Origin: Xiphias gladius | Lineage: Eukaryota > Chordata > Actinopteri > Istiophoriformes > Xiphiidae | DNA length: 64,000 nt | Assembly: GCF_016859285.1 (NCBI RefSeq) | Contig: NC_053414.1 | Span: forward strand, 4,609,517-4,673,516 | Direction: 5' to 3' | Part shown: one piece after another, positions 35,252 through 47,300 of the stretch | How the letters are laid out: every line of letters starts with the position of its first letter | How positions within the stretch are numbered: position 1 is the first letter of the stretch | Translations under genes and position numbers: made by a program | Notes under the pieces: model-generated | The model's input: only the letters and a program-made list of their open reading frames with translations | What the model was told of the DNA's origin: nothing | Databases searched by the model: none

Positions 35252-36059
35252 CAGCAGAGATCTTCTCAGCTCAAGTGAGTTAGTTCCTCACCACTGTAAT
35301 CTAGTCGTTACACTCGTTCATTTTTTTTTTTTCTAAGCACACTGAAAACTTTCTGCTAAATGTCGTCCTTCACTTGCTTGTTAAAACTTTAAGAAAAAGA
35401 GTCTCACAAAAAAGGGATGAAAAAAGAAAACTGAGGCAGTCTGTCATAAGTGACAACAGACAAAACAATGAAAACTTTAAAAAAAATTCTATATCCTGAT
35501 CATTTCCAGCTTTATCTGTTTTTTTTTGAGATTTTGCAAAGAAAGCAGTGGTTTCTTTAGCCAATTGGTTAGAGGGATGGTTTACCACTTTCTGAAACAT
35601 GCATACCTGCCAACCAGCACGTCTAAAGCTCACTTCTAAACACGTTACATTTGGTTTGTTTAATCGGTGCAAACGCTGAGCAAGGCTAACCAAACAGCCT
35701 TCTTGTGGTAGCGTCATATTTACCGTACAGATATGTGAGTGGTATCGACCTTCTTATCCGACGGTAAACGGTATGAAAATGAAAGCGGGTAATTCCGAAA
35801 AATGACAAACTATTCCATCAAGATCTTCCTGTTTCTGCTACAGTTAAACACTGAAGAAAAAATGGCCAACGCGTACCTAAGTGTAAATGTTAGCTATTGC
35901 ACTTAGTATAATGGGAAAACCTGTCCCGCTTTCGGGTGTGTTTCGGGTTGTAGCAATCACGACGAAGAAAATGTGTGTTGATCACGTGACAGCAAAACTT
36001 CATGTATATGATTTCTTTAATCTAGTAATGTGATGTTTTTAGTCACATGAACCCAGCAT

Positions 36060-36430
36060 GGTTCAAGGAATGGCAATGGCTATGTGATGGTTTAGCCACT
36101 AAATGCACCACATAGCCATCCATGGAGACATTCATGGTCCCCAGAGGATGAATCCTACTGACTTTGGGGATCCCCTGACTTTTCCTCTAGTGCCACATTT
36201 GTAGTTTTTCAAGTGGAATATCTCAACAACTATTGGATGAATTGCTGTTTCATAATTATGTTCCTTGCAGAGTGAATCGTAATTTTCTTTTTGTATTTTT
36301 ATATGTCCAGTACTTTGGTTTAAGACCAAATGACTGCAAAAATAATGACATTACTATCCTCAGCTGTACTTTGTCTTAAGTGCTAATTAGCCAATAGCAT
36401 GCTAACCTGCTGATTGTCATTGTTAACATG
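36060..36430 (+). repeat. dispersed teleost repeat, longest copy
   Basis: Contains ATTCATGGTCCCCAGAGGAT, GAATCCTACTGACTTTGGGG, CCCTGACTTTTCCTCTAGTG, CAACAACTATTGGATGAATT, GTACTTTGGTTTAAGACCAA and the TAGC/GCTAAC-rich end. It lies in the presumed 3'UTR intron of socs7, ending about 45 nt before the acceptor at 36477. Confidence 0.65.
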
Positions 36431-38209
36431 TTGACACCTCATGTGATATTTCCTTCCAAACCTGTGTCTCTGCCTAGGTCTCTGAATGGAGGACTGATCT
36501 GTACTGGTCTGCCAGCCCTCCAGCATCAGCTGATCAGAGTCCCTGGAAATCTCTGTGTCCAGTTGGACTGGGATGGACCCGCCTCTCTGTTGATTTGGAC
36601 TAATGAAAGGAGGGAAAGTGTTTGCAGTTGGATGATGGGAAAACTGTCGACAAGAAGTGCAGATGCAGAGGACCCAGCCTCGTCTTCGGAGGGACCGCAG
36701 AGATGTTCTCGCCTGCAAACATGTCGCTGGAAACAAAAGGAGAGCGTTAATTTTGAACTCGATTTTGCAAATTTCTTGAACCTGCTGAACTGGACTTTGA
36801 AAACACAAATGCACTGGTCAATTTGTACAACTGTTGTTTGCTGCCGTTTTTCTTGTTTTTCCTTCCATTCTGTCAAAATGAAGGTTTTTTGGATTAAAAG
36901 TTGCCCTCAGGATTGATATACACACTGAGGCAGGGCAACAGAGGCCTATCACGGAGCATTCGGACAATCGCAGTACAGGTGTCTAAGAGACATGCCGCCA
37001 TGTTGGAGGTTGGGTGAAGTTTTTTTGTCATAAAACAAGGGATATGGTGTGTTTGGTTTTTCTGCTTGACGAAACCAAGTTTCCGTTGTTAGCTACAATG
37101 CTAATGCTAACATAAATTACACAACTGTTTAAAAAATTGGATTAAAAATCCAAATCAAAACTTTATTCTATTTTTACTGGAAGTGCTTGTTACACCCACT
37201 TACCCCTGACAGATTTGATGAACTCTTGATAACTCCTGAAGTTCCTGAACCTGAAGTTCTAATTTATTGCAGAAACCTCAACCTCTGAATGTTTCAGCTG
37301 TGTTTCTTTAACCGATGATCAGACTGAATTGCCGTTTCATCTCGCTCCCGTCATTCAGCCTGACATTTATGTTCGTGTTAGCTGATTTTTGTTTGAAAGG
37401 GGCTTTATTTTGTTTCACTTCGCTCTCTAATCGAACAGTAGCAACTGATGTATTCGCCCTGCTGATGGTATTTTCAGTCAACACAGAATCTGCAGTGGCC
37501 GCTTTCAGTAACGGTTAACATTTTTGTCAACGGTCGATGAAATATGTCGATGTAAGAGTCGTAATCCTTTCACGTCAACTTCAACCCTGTTTTCTAAACA
37601 ATGGGTTTCCATACATCGAACTACTTTTGTACAAAAATTAATTGCGACCGGATTACGTTTTCTTTACCTATTTACGTATTTGCCAAGTCACAAATACAGT
37701 GATACTGATCGTATCACACATTTCTTTTCCTCCAAAATATCCAGTCCCTCAGTACAATATCCACTTGTAGTGACTACAGCATTATTAAACTTTTTTATGG
37801 TTATGTTTAGACTCTCGCGGCACTTGGTTCAGGTTCAGGAAAGATCCTGGTCTGGTTTAATACAGAAAAAAGTTCACACTGACTTCAGATACAACCTGTT
37901 TATTCACATTTAACCAAAGCCACCACCTTTCCCGACCCTTAACCAAAGTGTTTTTGCTGCCTAAACCACAGACAGTCCTCTGGATGTGACAGTCGTACGT
38001 CCCCCATCCACCCCAACCACCTCCTGCCGCTGCCACTGCTGTTAATAAATGCCGCGCTTCATTCATTCAAAAAAATACATTGCATTTGAACATAACCCAG
38101 CCAGTGATTACGTTTTCTACAAAACATATTTGCTATAGCAGTTTTGTTACATAGATGTTTGATTTCTAGGAGACAGGGTTGGTCGACTTACAGCAACCTG
38201 TACAACTTA

Positions 38210-38345
38210 GTCAGTTTCATCCGTTCTTGTCACCATCTCTGTTGCCACTTGTCTGTAGCTATTTTTCATGGATGTAGCTTGATAGCTAGCTGGCTATGTA
38301 GGAAAATTATTTCCCCGTTCTTAACTGTGTCAAAATGTGCTGCTT
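38210..38345 (+). repeat. unidentified dispersed repeat, copy 2
   Basis: Pairs with 1330-1465. GATGTAGCTTGATAGCTAGC, GGCTATGTAGG and TTTCCCCGTTCTTAACTGTG align with the first copy. Family unknown. Confidence 0.55.
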
Positions 38346-39397
38346 GATCAACTGTTACTGCAACTGGGGAAATCAGCCGTCAGTGAGCAGGACACCAGAA
38401 ATATCTGAATCCCTGAACAACCTGGAGGTGTTGGTGGTGATTCAAAGGTGTGGGCTATGCGTCTCTGCTCTCTATGGGTTGACACCATGGATGTATTAAC
38501 AGAGCTGGGTACATCGCCGCCAAGTAGCCTTGCTACCAATTTGTACCGGTGGTCACTTTGGGTTTCGAACTCTAAACAAGGTCTGATTTTACTCTTTCTG
38601 TTTATGAATTTCTAACACGTGGAGGTTTTAAATTTGTAAAACTTGTCCCACAGCCTAGAAAAGCGAGTTTTATTTTCATGCCAGTCATCCCAATGTAAAG
38701 TCTATGCGGAAACATCAGGGCAGGACCAGCAGGAGAAGCACTAGTGTGCATATGCAGTGGGCCGCACATTGTGGAAAAAAAACCTGGAAGTTAGAAAACT
38801 TTTTTAGCTCGTGCGCCGGGCGAGCAATTTTCATTCAAGTGACTGGACGCTATCTTTGAGCCCGGTATCCAGTTCCTATAACACCTCTGAGGCTGACGCC
38901 TGCTAATGTGACGCACTTCAAATCAGTGATGTCAAAGTAGGTGTTTCTCATTAGCTTTCAAAGGGAAATCCCCAGCTATAAGATCCTATAGACCATCATT
39001 ATAACATATATATGATTTTATTATTATAAGGATTGGGAGCGTAGCCGGAAGCAGCAGCATCCTTGGTATTCCTTCAGTAGTTCACAAATGTCCCTTTTGT
39101 TGTCACAGCCACAGCCTCGAGCACCACCTTGTTTTTCAGGCGGTCTACAACTGTACCTCCTGATCTGGTCACATAAATCCGACCTACGTGGTACGTGGTG
39201 GGTTGTACCTTTTGAGCGTTCAGTGCCCAAACACTCTGCGAAGAATCCAACCTCTCTGAAGTCTTTGTGCTTACAGCCGTTAACACCTGCTGTTTAGCAG
39301 CACATTTCAAGCTCCAACATTTCAAACTCAGTTTCATACCAAAACCACTTTCAAATCTCAGATATCAACTTTGGATGTCCTAAACTTAATTTGAAAA

Positions 39398-39399
<2 letters not shown>

Positions 39400-39430
<31 letters not shown>
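39400..39430 (+). repeat. (TTA)n microsatellite
   Basis: About ten TTA units, followed by a second short ATT run near 39440-39450. Confidence 0.9.
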
Positions 39431-42254
39431 GATTGTTGTTATTATTATTTGGACTCATCCTCTCATCTGTTAATGATTTCCTACATTTCCCAGAATGCCT
39501 GTTGACAGTCTACAAATTGATGTAATGAAATCGCCGCTTTCAGTCATCGAGTCAGGCTGTAAATAAGGCGCGTTCATGAACTTCATTAGCATGAGAGGTG
39601 TCGCTGATCTCATCTGCTCCATACTCGCAGCACAACGTGTCCTGGAGCTGCATGCAGCTGCTCTATTAAGGCCACTGATTGCAGATACTTGGTATCTGTT
39701 GCTCGTTTACAATTGATTCAACTGGAGTTTTTGTTTATTTTCAGAAAGAAACTCACAGGAGAAGAAAAAGTACACCAAAGGAAAAAAATTCCCTCAAAAA
39801 TTCAATTTAAGAGACGAAAAGAGGATTTTAACAGTGCTACGTTCATTTAGAGTGGACCTTTCTTTTACAGTCAAATAGTTCACTGGAACCGAAGGACAAA
39901 CAATGATGGACTTTTCTAATTAAACATAACATCAATGTTGAGACATTTGTTTGAATTTGGTGTTAATGCACTGGGAGTTTTTGAGATTATACCCAGACGC
40001 CACATTTTTCCCATCATGCCCTGCCTCACAACGTGTATATCTGCCATGACTGATCTCCACCTGTCAGTTTTCTTTGTTGAAATGCCCAGGTGTACTTTGC
40101 TCATTCTGTTTCTCAGTTCCCTGAAGCTGGCCACCGGCTCAGCATTTTCAGTAAAAAAAAAGAAGAAACGTAAAATGTTGGTATGTGTCGTAATTTTTGC
40201 ATTTGAATATTTTTAAGGTGAGATTGATATACAGATTATTGAAAAAAGGATTTTTGTACAGAGGTATTACAACTGGACATTCAAAGTCTGAAAATCTGTC
40301 AAGGTCTCATGGCTGTACATAAGTGCAGTAAGTACACAAATTCTTTAGTTCTTTGCATGTATTTCGCTGATAGGAAAATAACAACACACAAGAGCCAAGA
40401 TTGAAAATTTACCATGCTTTTTTTTTTTTTTTTCGTTATACAGTTATAAAACCCAAAGATATTCTGTCATATAAGACAAATAAGAACAGCAAATCTTCAT
40501 ATTTAATATTGCTTTTATATTGCTTTTTTTGCTATGTTCGCTTCAATCACCGTTAGCAGTAACAGCTTTACAGTAAGACTTAGATTTCTAGAACAAGTCC
40601 TGCGTCCAAGCTGTGTCCAGCAAGCAAAGCAATTAGCGCTTGTTTTCTTTTCTTTTTTCTTTTCTTCTCTCTCTTCTCTCTTTTCTTCTAAGTTAGTTAG
40701 CCATCTAGCCTAGCCTGGCCCTGGCCGCCTGGTGGTTTCACTGCTGGTTTCTGTTTCACTGTAGCCCTCAGTCCCACATGAGAGGATGAAGAGATGAAGA
40801 GAGAGAAGCGTTCATTTATTTTTTTTTGTTTTGTTTTGTGATGTTTGAATGGTGGCTCTTGGCGCCATTGACCGCGACCGACCCACCGACAGCTTTGGCA
40901 GCAAACCAGGCAGCGGCAGAAATCTCCCTTAAATAAAACCGGAAACAAAAAACCAAAAAAACTTTTTATTTAAATTTTTAACTGATATTAAAAATTCATA
41001 AAAATTATTTTTCTAAATTTCTCTCTAAAGTATAAATTGTTAAATATTTCATTTCTCCTCAAGTCAAGTATTTTTTTTTTTTTTTTTCAAGCAAAGGGCA
41101 ACACACACTATTTAGCATCCAGCATGGATATAAATGTGAGATATAAATGCAAGTATGGCATCCATTTCTGTGAGTTAACACTGTAAAGATGCTTAATAGT
41201 TTCTGGTGGTGAGTTCTTAAATGTTTAAGGCCTAAAACTCTCCAGCTAATGCTTTGGCTCATTCAAGAAGCCCGTCAAGTGAGAAACAGTGAGATATCTC
41301 GGTTAAATTATGCAGCTCCGTCTCTCTGAGGCTCTCCACAGAGGTGCCATGGGAGAAGGTGATAGACAGGATCCGCGTCCTCCACTGCCAACTTCAGCGC
41401 ACTTGAGGTGAAGAGGGAGAAAATGCTTTGGCTAAAAGCAGGACTCTCACTTCCAAAGCACTTTCAAAACCCATGTAGTGATGCAGGGAGAGGACGCACT
41501 GGGGAGAAATAGAGATGACTGTATGTGAATAAGGTCAAGTGCGCTCTTTGGGAAAAGCTCATGTGAAAAGGGCCGCATGCATTGTGGATGTGAATAGAGT
41601 CAAAAGGAGTGATCCAGTGAGAAAGAGGGACAGCTCATCGTAGCCTACATGTGGCCTGAAAGTGCTGGGGGCCAACTCAGCGGATGTTGACGATAGATGG
41701 GACTGACAGCCACAACTGGAACATTTTCTCTACAGGGCGAGAGGCCCGCGGTTGCAGAGCCGGGATCATGTCAGCCTCTCTCTTATGTGTTGTGACCAAC
41801 ACCAAACCAAAAAGACAAGTCTGCCCTGGTCATATCTGGTCAGAGTCCAAGTAATCAGTCTGAGTTTGAATAATCTGTACTAAGAAGAACAACAAAACAC
41901 ACTTTTTTTAAAGTTACAACTGGAATTTCAAGGTAAATTCTTTGGGCTATGGTGTGACCAAAAATGCCTCTCATCCTCCCATCAGTGGCTGTGTCCAACT
42001 TCGGTCTATGACTGCACAGTAAAAACATTACGGATTAAGGGTCTAAAAAGATTTTTGATTGTAGAATTGTTGTGTATTTAAAGTTGCATCGATTCCTGTT
42101 TAGTCAGCTTTATGGGACAAGAACCACATGGCAAGCTGAAAAAAAGTACCGCACCTCTCACATGTTTTTGTTATAAACAAGAAGTTTGCATCAGTTGCAC
42201 ACTTACACATCCCACAGACACAGAGAGTATCCCATCGGAGTCAATGTTTTTGAC

Positions 42255-42370
42255 CACCTAATAAATTTAAATCCAATATTCACTTTTCCTTTTAGCTCTT
42301 TCTACCAACTCTTTAGCTGCCAGACTTTGTCCTTCTGCCTTTTGGTGCTGGGCAGCACCGGGCCCATACT
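42255..42370 (+). repeat. unidentified interspersed repeat, copy 2
   Basis: CCTTTTAGCTCTTTCTACCA, CTCTTTAGCTGCC and TTTTGGTGCTGGGCAGCACC match the copy at 12770-12965, with an internal deletion. Confidence 0.5.
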
Positions 42371-42611
42371 GAGAACCAAGCATGGCCCAGACTCACATTT
42401 CTTAGACCCAACCTGGCCCCGTGAGGCTTTATTTCACCACAATTCACGGTATATGATGACTTTAGCTTGCCAGCTAATGCAATGCATCGGCTGGGCATTT
42501 GCCTCTTCACACTGGTGAAGAGGCAAATGCAGGCACTGGTTACTTTTCAGATGAAGATTTAACTTAAAAAAAGACAATCTTGCGAAACGCAACACCTGAT
42601 TAAACATTAAA

Positions 42612-42650
42612 CTAGTGGTTCCCAAACCCTTTTGGCTTGAGACCCCCTTA
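42612..42650 (+). mobile_element. hAT-like terminal fragment
   Basis: CTAGTGGTTCCCAAACCCTT followed by TTGGCTTGAGACCCCC. This resembles a hAT terminal inverted repeat (CAGTGGTTCCCAA) related to the element at 43210. No matching opposite end was found nearby. Confidence 0.5.
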
Positions 42651-42906
42651 TTATTGTATTGCTATATATGTATATTGATTTACAGATATTGATTGGTTGG
42701 TTTAATATTACAACAACGTTGTTGTTTTCAATAAACTGATGGCTTGAATGCTATGTCGGTTTTAGCTGTTCTTACACAAGCAGAGAGCCAAACGCTGGGT
42801 CAAAGAGCCTTTGATGGTCATACAGCCTATTGTGCAGGTCGAACTGAATACAATGGGATTCAATAGACGACAGTGACAACAGCTTGCATACCGAACGTGT
42901 TTGAGC

Positions 42907-43697
42907 CAGGTGGTGGAAGAAGTATTCAGACTCTTTACCTAAGCGAAAGTGGCAATACTGGCTTTTAAAAATACTCCATTGCAGGTAAAAGATCTGCTGT
43001 CAAAATCCTACTTCAGTAAAAGTACAAAAGTATCAACATCAAAATGTACTTGAAGTAAAATGCAGTAAAATAACCTCTGACTTGGACAAAATATCACATG
43101 AATGGAGTGTTAATACTGATGAATCAGTGTGTAAGCTGTATTTAACTGTTATAGCTGCTCTAGGTGGAGCTAGTTTTAACTATTTTATATACAGTTATTC
43201 AGTTCAGTGCAGTGGTTCCCAATCTAAGGGTCGGACCCCTCCAAAGGGTCACCGGATGAATCTGAGGGGTCGTGAGGTGATCAATGGGAGAGAGAGGAGA
43301 AAAAGGTTTTGATACACAAATCTGTTTTTTTGTGAAATATTGGAGAGTTTCACATCTCTGGGTCTTGAAGAGTTATTTAGATTCAACTTTTTGTGACCAG
43401 TAAATAGTGGAACTCACTGACACCTGAAATGCCACAAAGGTTGGGACCACTGGTTTAATCTTGGAACAATCCATTTTCATAAGCTCATCATATTTGTTTG
43501 GAAAATAACAAGTAACACGATACTTCTTTTAAATAAATGTAGTTAAGTAAAAAGTGCAATATTTCCCTTTGAAAATGTGGTGGAGTAGGAGTACAAAGTA
43601 TGAAAAAATGTAAATATAATAATAATAATGTAAAGTACAAGTACCTCACAATTACACTAGTAATTGAGTGAAAGTACTTTATTGCTTTCCACCACTA
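42907..43697 (+). mobile_element. non-autonomous DNA transposon, CAGTGGTGGAA family, carrying a nested hAT MITE
   Basis: The left end CAGGTGGTGGAAGAAGTATT and right end CTTTCCACCACT (43685-43696) are inverted. Internal landmarks are ACTCCATTGCAGGTAAAAG, CTACTTCAGTAAAAGTACAA and, near the right end, GTAAAGTACAAGTACCTCAC. This is a very abundant teleost element lacking coding capacity. It is interrupted at 43210-43452 by a separate MITE, so this copy is the older of the two. No clear target-site duplication is visible. Confidence 0.7.
43210..43452 (+). mobile_element. hAT-type MITE
   Basis: 243 bp starting CAGTGGTTCCCAA and ending TTGGGACCACTG, which are inverted repeats with one gap. Flanking octamers GTTCAGTG and GTTTAATC match at five of eight positions, compatible with a decayed 8-bp hAT target duplication. 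It has no coding capacity. Confidence 0.7.
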
Positions 43698-43899
43698 TTC
43701 ACTGGTATAATGTATAACTGAGATATTCAATGACCATCGATAAAGGCATTTTATTCTATTCTTTTCCATGAAGTGATGCTTTGCAAGATGAGTCTCTCTT
43801 TAACTAAATAGCCATTAACAGGCTAAGAAATATTGCATCGCAGCCTTAAAATAAACTTTTAATCCGTTTACACTGGCTCAGCGCAGGATGTGTCATCCC

Positions 43900-44342
43900 A
43901 CATAACGGACTGCTCCTCATAATAAACCACGGGGCAGTTCAAACGGGTCAGGCGGCGGCGTCTTGACGCTCATTGATCGGCTCGGTTGTCATTCTTGTTT
44001 CGACCGAACTGCCCCCCGGACATCGCATTGGCCGCGATGGACGTCAGTGAAACCGAGCTCCTGCTTTTATAGGGCACTCGCCCGTTCGGGGGTTCGCGCC
44101 TCGGAACCGCCCCTGCCAGGCGCGATCTCGACGAACCATTGGTCGAACCGTCATCCATTAACCGACGTGCTGAAAAACTACGTCGGGGTTGGTTCGCTTG
44201 AATTTCAATCACGGAGACAGCTCGAGGCGATTGGCCAGCGTGGTCGTCGCTCAACGCTCCGCTGGGCTCGGATTGGTGCAGGGGCTCGGGCGGGCTCCTC
44301 CCCGGGCTCGGTCTTCAAGGCTCGCGGAGAGCGAATGTCGTC
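43900..44342 (+). promoter_or_regulatory. sp2 promoter, CpG-rich
   Basis: CpG density rises from about 43920 and stays high to the sp2 start codon, with GC-box-like CCGCCCC and GGCTCGG motifs and reverse-CCAAT motifs (ATTGG at 44024, 44139, 44232 and 44274). CCAAT boxes and no TATA fit a housekeeping transcription-factor promoter. The exact start site is not visible. Confidence 0.55.
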
Positions 44343-44349
44343 ATGAGCG
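44343..44349 (+). CDS. sp2: sp2 coding exon 1 (7 coding nt)
   Basis: ATGAGCG followed by donor GTGGGT. Joined to exon 2 it gives [20 protein letters not shown]. Human SP2 begins MSDPQTSMAATAAVSPSDYL (from memory), so the short coding start is supported by homology. Translation could also start at the second Met, in exon 2. Confidence 0.85.
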
Positions 44350-47300
44350 GTGGGTAGGAATTAAAACATTGGTGTTTATATTACATTCTACTTCGCTAAA
44401 CGTTATATTTGCTTTTAACAGAAAAGCACTGGACGTTATATGACACGAATAAGTATGTTTTAGGGGGGACTCCGGCAGCTGTGTGAACCAAAATAAGCAT
44501 CGCACTTCCGGAAAGGGGCTGCCTTTTTCTGTAACGTTATCAAAGAGTTTGACTCGCAGCTAGCTGAGTATGCTAAGGAGAGCTAAGTAGCTGGTCCTTT
44601 ACTTGTTTTAACAAAATGCAGCTGTGCATTTCCACCACCCATCCATTCCACAAAAAAATACAGAATTATTTAGATGGTGCAAGTAACGAACCCATTTTCG
44701 TTTGGTAAATCAAGCTGCACACGAAACAAATTAGCTTGATCTAGCCGCTAGCGACTTCAGCCTGCCCCGGTTTAGTTAGTATTGCTAGCTAGCTTGCTAG
44801 CTAACGTGAGCTGGTCGTCCACAGCAAACCGAACCGACAGTGTGTGTTTGATGGCGGCGCTATTTTGAGGCCGCACTGTTTTTTTTTTTTTTTTCCTGTT
44901 TGTCCGTTACTAGCAGGGGCTTAAAGACACACTCGCATAGCTGGTGGTAGTTGTGAAATTGCTAAAAAGTGTTTAATCGTTCTGCTTAGTTTCAGTAGCA
45001 GCCCTGCAATCACCCGTCCACGTTTGTACAGCCTAAAATGTATTCCTGCAAACAGGGATTAAGTGGACTCAGCCAGCCGACAGTGAAGTTATCATACTTA
45101 AACTTACTGAGACATCCCGCTCTAACAGAGGAAACAGTTCCTGTTTAGTTCACTTTCAGTTCGTGCCCTTCGTGTATTACCATCACACTGGAGTCACAGA
45201 GCTAAGCATCTGTTTTTTATTTTTCTGTAAAATAATTGCTCGGCAACCTTCCACAAACCCAGATGGAAGAAAGAGTTGTTTCACTTTCCTAATCCAAACG
45301 AAGTTGGTAGCTGGAGATGACATGTCCTTGCAAAGTGAACCAAAGGTTTTATTTTTATTTTTATCTATATTGATGTTAGTTTCTGTTACTTATTTTATAT
45401 ATTCATGCAAAATAGTCTGTCCATATTTTTCTCCTGATGTGCAAGACGAGGAGTGAGACATGCTATTCTCAGGTTCATCTTTGTTTTTATCCTGCAGAAG
45501 ACAGAAAATTCTTTCATCCAGATTGTCAGAGGAGTCTTTGAGGATTCTGGAAATGCCTCTAGACGAAGCTGTGCTGCGTGTGTTGCTAAACTATGTTGTG
45601 GGTTGTTTTTTTTTTATTTTAATTTTTGACATTGTAAGGTATTTATCTTTTAAAAACAACAACAAATGCTCAGCCCTGTGATTCAGATGCAATGGTAGTA
45701 CTTCAGTTTAGAGGCACAAACTCCCCTTCTTCAATGCTTATCAGTGCAAGCGTGAAATCAGTGTCTTTTGTGGTTAGGGTAGATTCATGATAAATCAGTT
45801 CTTTCCCAGCAGCCTTTGCACTTCTCAGCAGATTTGCCAGTTGCCAGAACAGTGCTCTGTAGTTGTCATCCGGTTTAGCGTCACCTGCTGTTTGATTTCA
45901 AGTGTTTTCCGGTTAACATGCATGAGCTCTACTGATTTATAATAAATACTGATACTCAGCTTTGTTTTGCACGTCCATGACTGATGAAAGATGTAGAGTT
46001 AAACCTAAATATTCCCCCTTAAGCACTACTGCTGCATAAAATCACAGATGAAAACACTTTAGGGATGCTACAGCGCACACAGACTGTCTATGTATAAATT
46101 GTACATTTTTCTGTTGCGCTGGAATTTATTTCAGAATTATATATTATTAAAAACCAGCTAATGTATTTTGTGCACAGGCTGTACCACTTTCGTGGAGCAG
46201 TTCTTTTGACAATTACAGCCTCAGCCTGTTTTGGCACTTAGGCAGCATTGCCTGGTACTCAAGATTTATCCTGCTCTTAAACTATTGGGCATCCTGCCCT
46301 GAATGTACTTATGCTGACTGTCTAAACAGAAATATATTATGCTCAATACATTTTGTGTCTTCTCCTCTTTTTGACTGCAGTCCAGTAGTGCTTTTCTTGG
46401 CTAAGAGAACATCTGAAATGTTGCCAGTGGCTTGATATTTGGGCCAAACATAGCAGCTCTCATGGCCAGTCAGTTAACTTCTTAAAAACCCGCTTACTAG
46501 ATGTTTTGTGAAAGGATGTCTGTTACTTTACATGAGCTTTTGCAGAAGATCCAAATGCTGCACTTGTTTTGAAAATGTTCATTACCTAGATTATTGACCA
46601 AATCCCATCCAAATAGCAAAAGAACTATCAGCTGGTGCTCACAGTTCTACTTTATTCAACCGAAAAGATACAAAGATCTGTACATCTGTATGTTTATTAC
46701 TTTTAAAATTCTGTATAACAGATGTGGCAGTGCTGTCTTAATGGAGCATACTGGTGTTTTTACAGGTCTTAGCCCCCTCTACTACTTCACACCAGTCAGC
46801 TGCAAAATTAAATCCGGTTGCTGGTTTTAATGTTGTGGATGATGGTGTATGTTACTGTTGACTGTTTTCCAAAGCCTTCTTCTGTAGATTGTTATGATTT
46901 TTCTTACCCCTCAGACAGCCGTTGGTTATGATATAAAAATTATCTTCCAAAAACTAGGAAAGTATTTGCAACAATATCCATCTCAGTGGTTGTTAATTAC
47001 TCCCCTTCTATTTTCTTCTAATTTTGACCGTAATGGTTGCGTTGTAACGCAGTTGTAGCTGCAAATTGAAAGTTTGCATTCGGTTAATGAAGAAAGAAAA
47101 AAAAAAAACTGTGAATACATCCTCATATTTACTGTTACTTATTTTAAGTAGCTTTAAAGTGTATTTTGATTTTCCTCTTGGAGTGTAATGGAAAAAATGC
47201 CACTAACTGGGTAAATGTATTAAAAAATATAGAAATAACACAGTAATCTTTGGAAAATGGTTAGCAGCAAATTTATTTCTGACCTATCTGGGTCCAGTAA

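Larger units (their letters stand above)
36478..41000 (+). other. socs7: probable socs7 3'UTR exon and downstream sequence
   Basis: An acceptor gtctctgcctag at 36466-36477 pairs with the donor at 35275 and starts a non-coding exon (GTCTCTGAATGGAGGACTG). Its end is not clear; candidate AATAAA signals include one at 40932-40937, while ATTAAA near 36893 could end a short form. The 162-codon ORF starting before the acceptor (36428-36916) has no recognisable domain. The stretch also contains a TTA microsatellite and a repeat copy at 38210-38345. Confidence 0.45.
41001..43900. other. socs7-sp2 intergenic region
   Basis: AT-rich, without recognised genes. The distal part is transposon-derived (42255-42370, 42612-42650, 42907-43697). 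The stretch 41100-42200 holds nothing I can identify. Confidence 0.55.

Noticed and set aside
36428..36916. 162-codon ORF downstream of the socs7 stop
   Set aside because: Begins before a clear splice acceptor, has no recognisable domain, and fits a 3'UTR exon better. A lineage-specific peptide cannot be excluded.
43963..44346. 127-codon ORF ending over the sp2 start codon
   Set aside because: CpG-island promoter sequence with no homology; the SP2 N terminus is explained by the ATG at 44343 in another frame.
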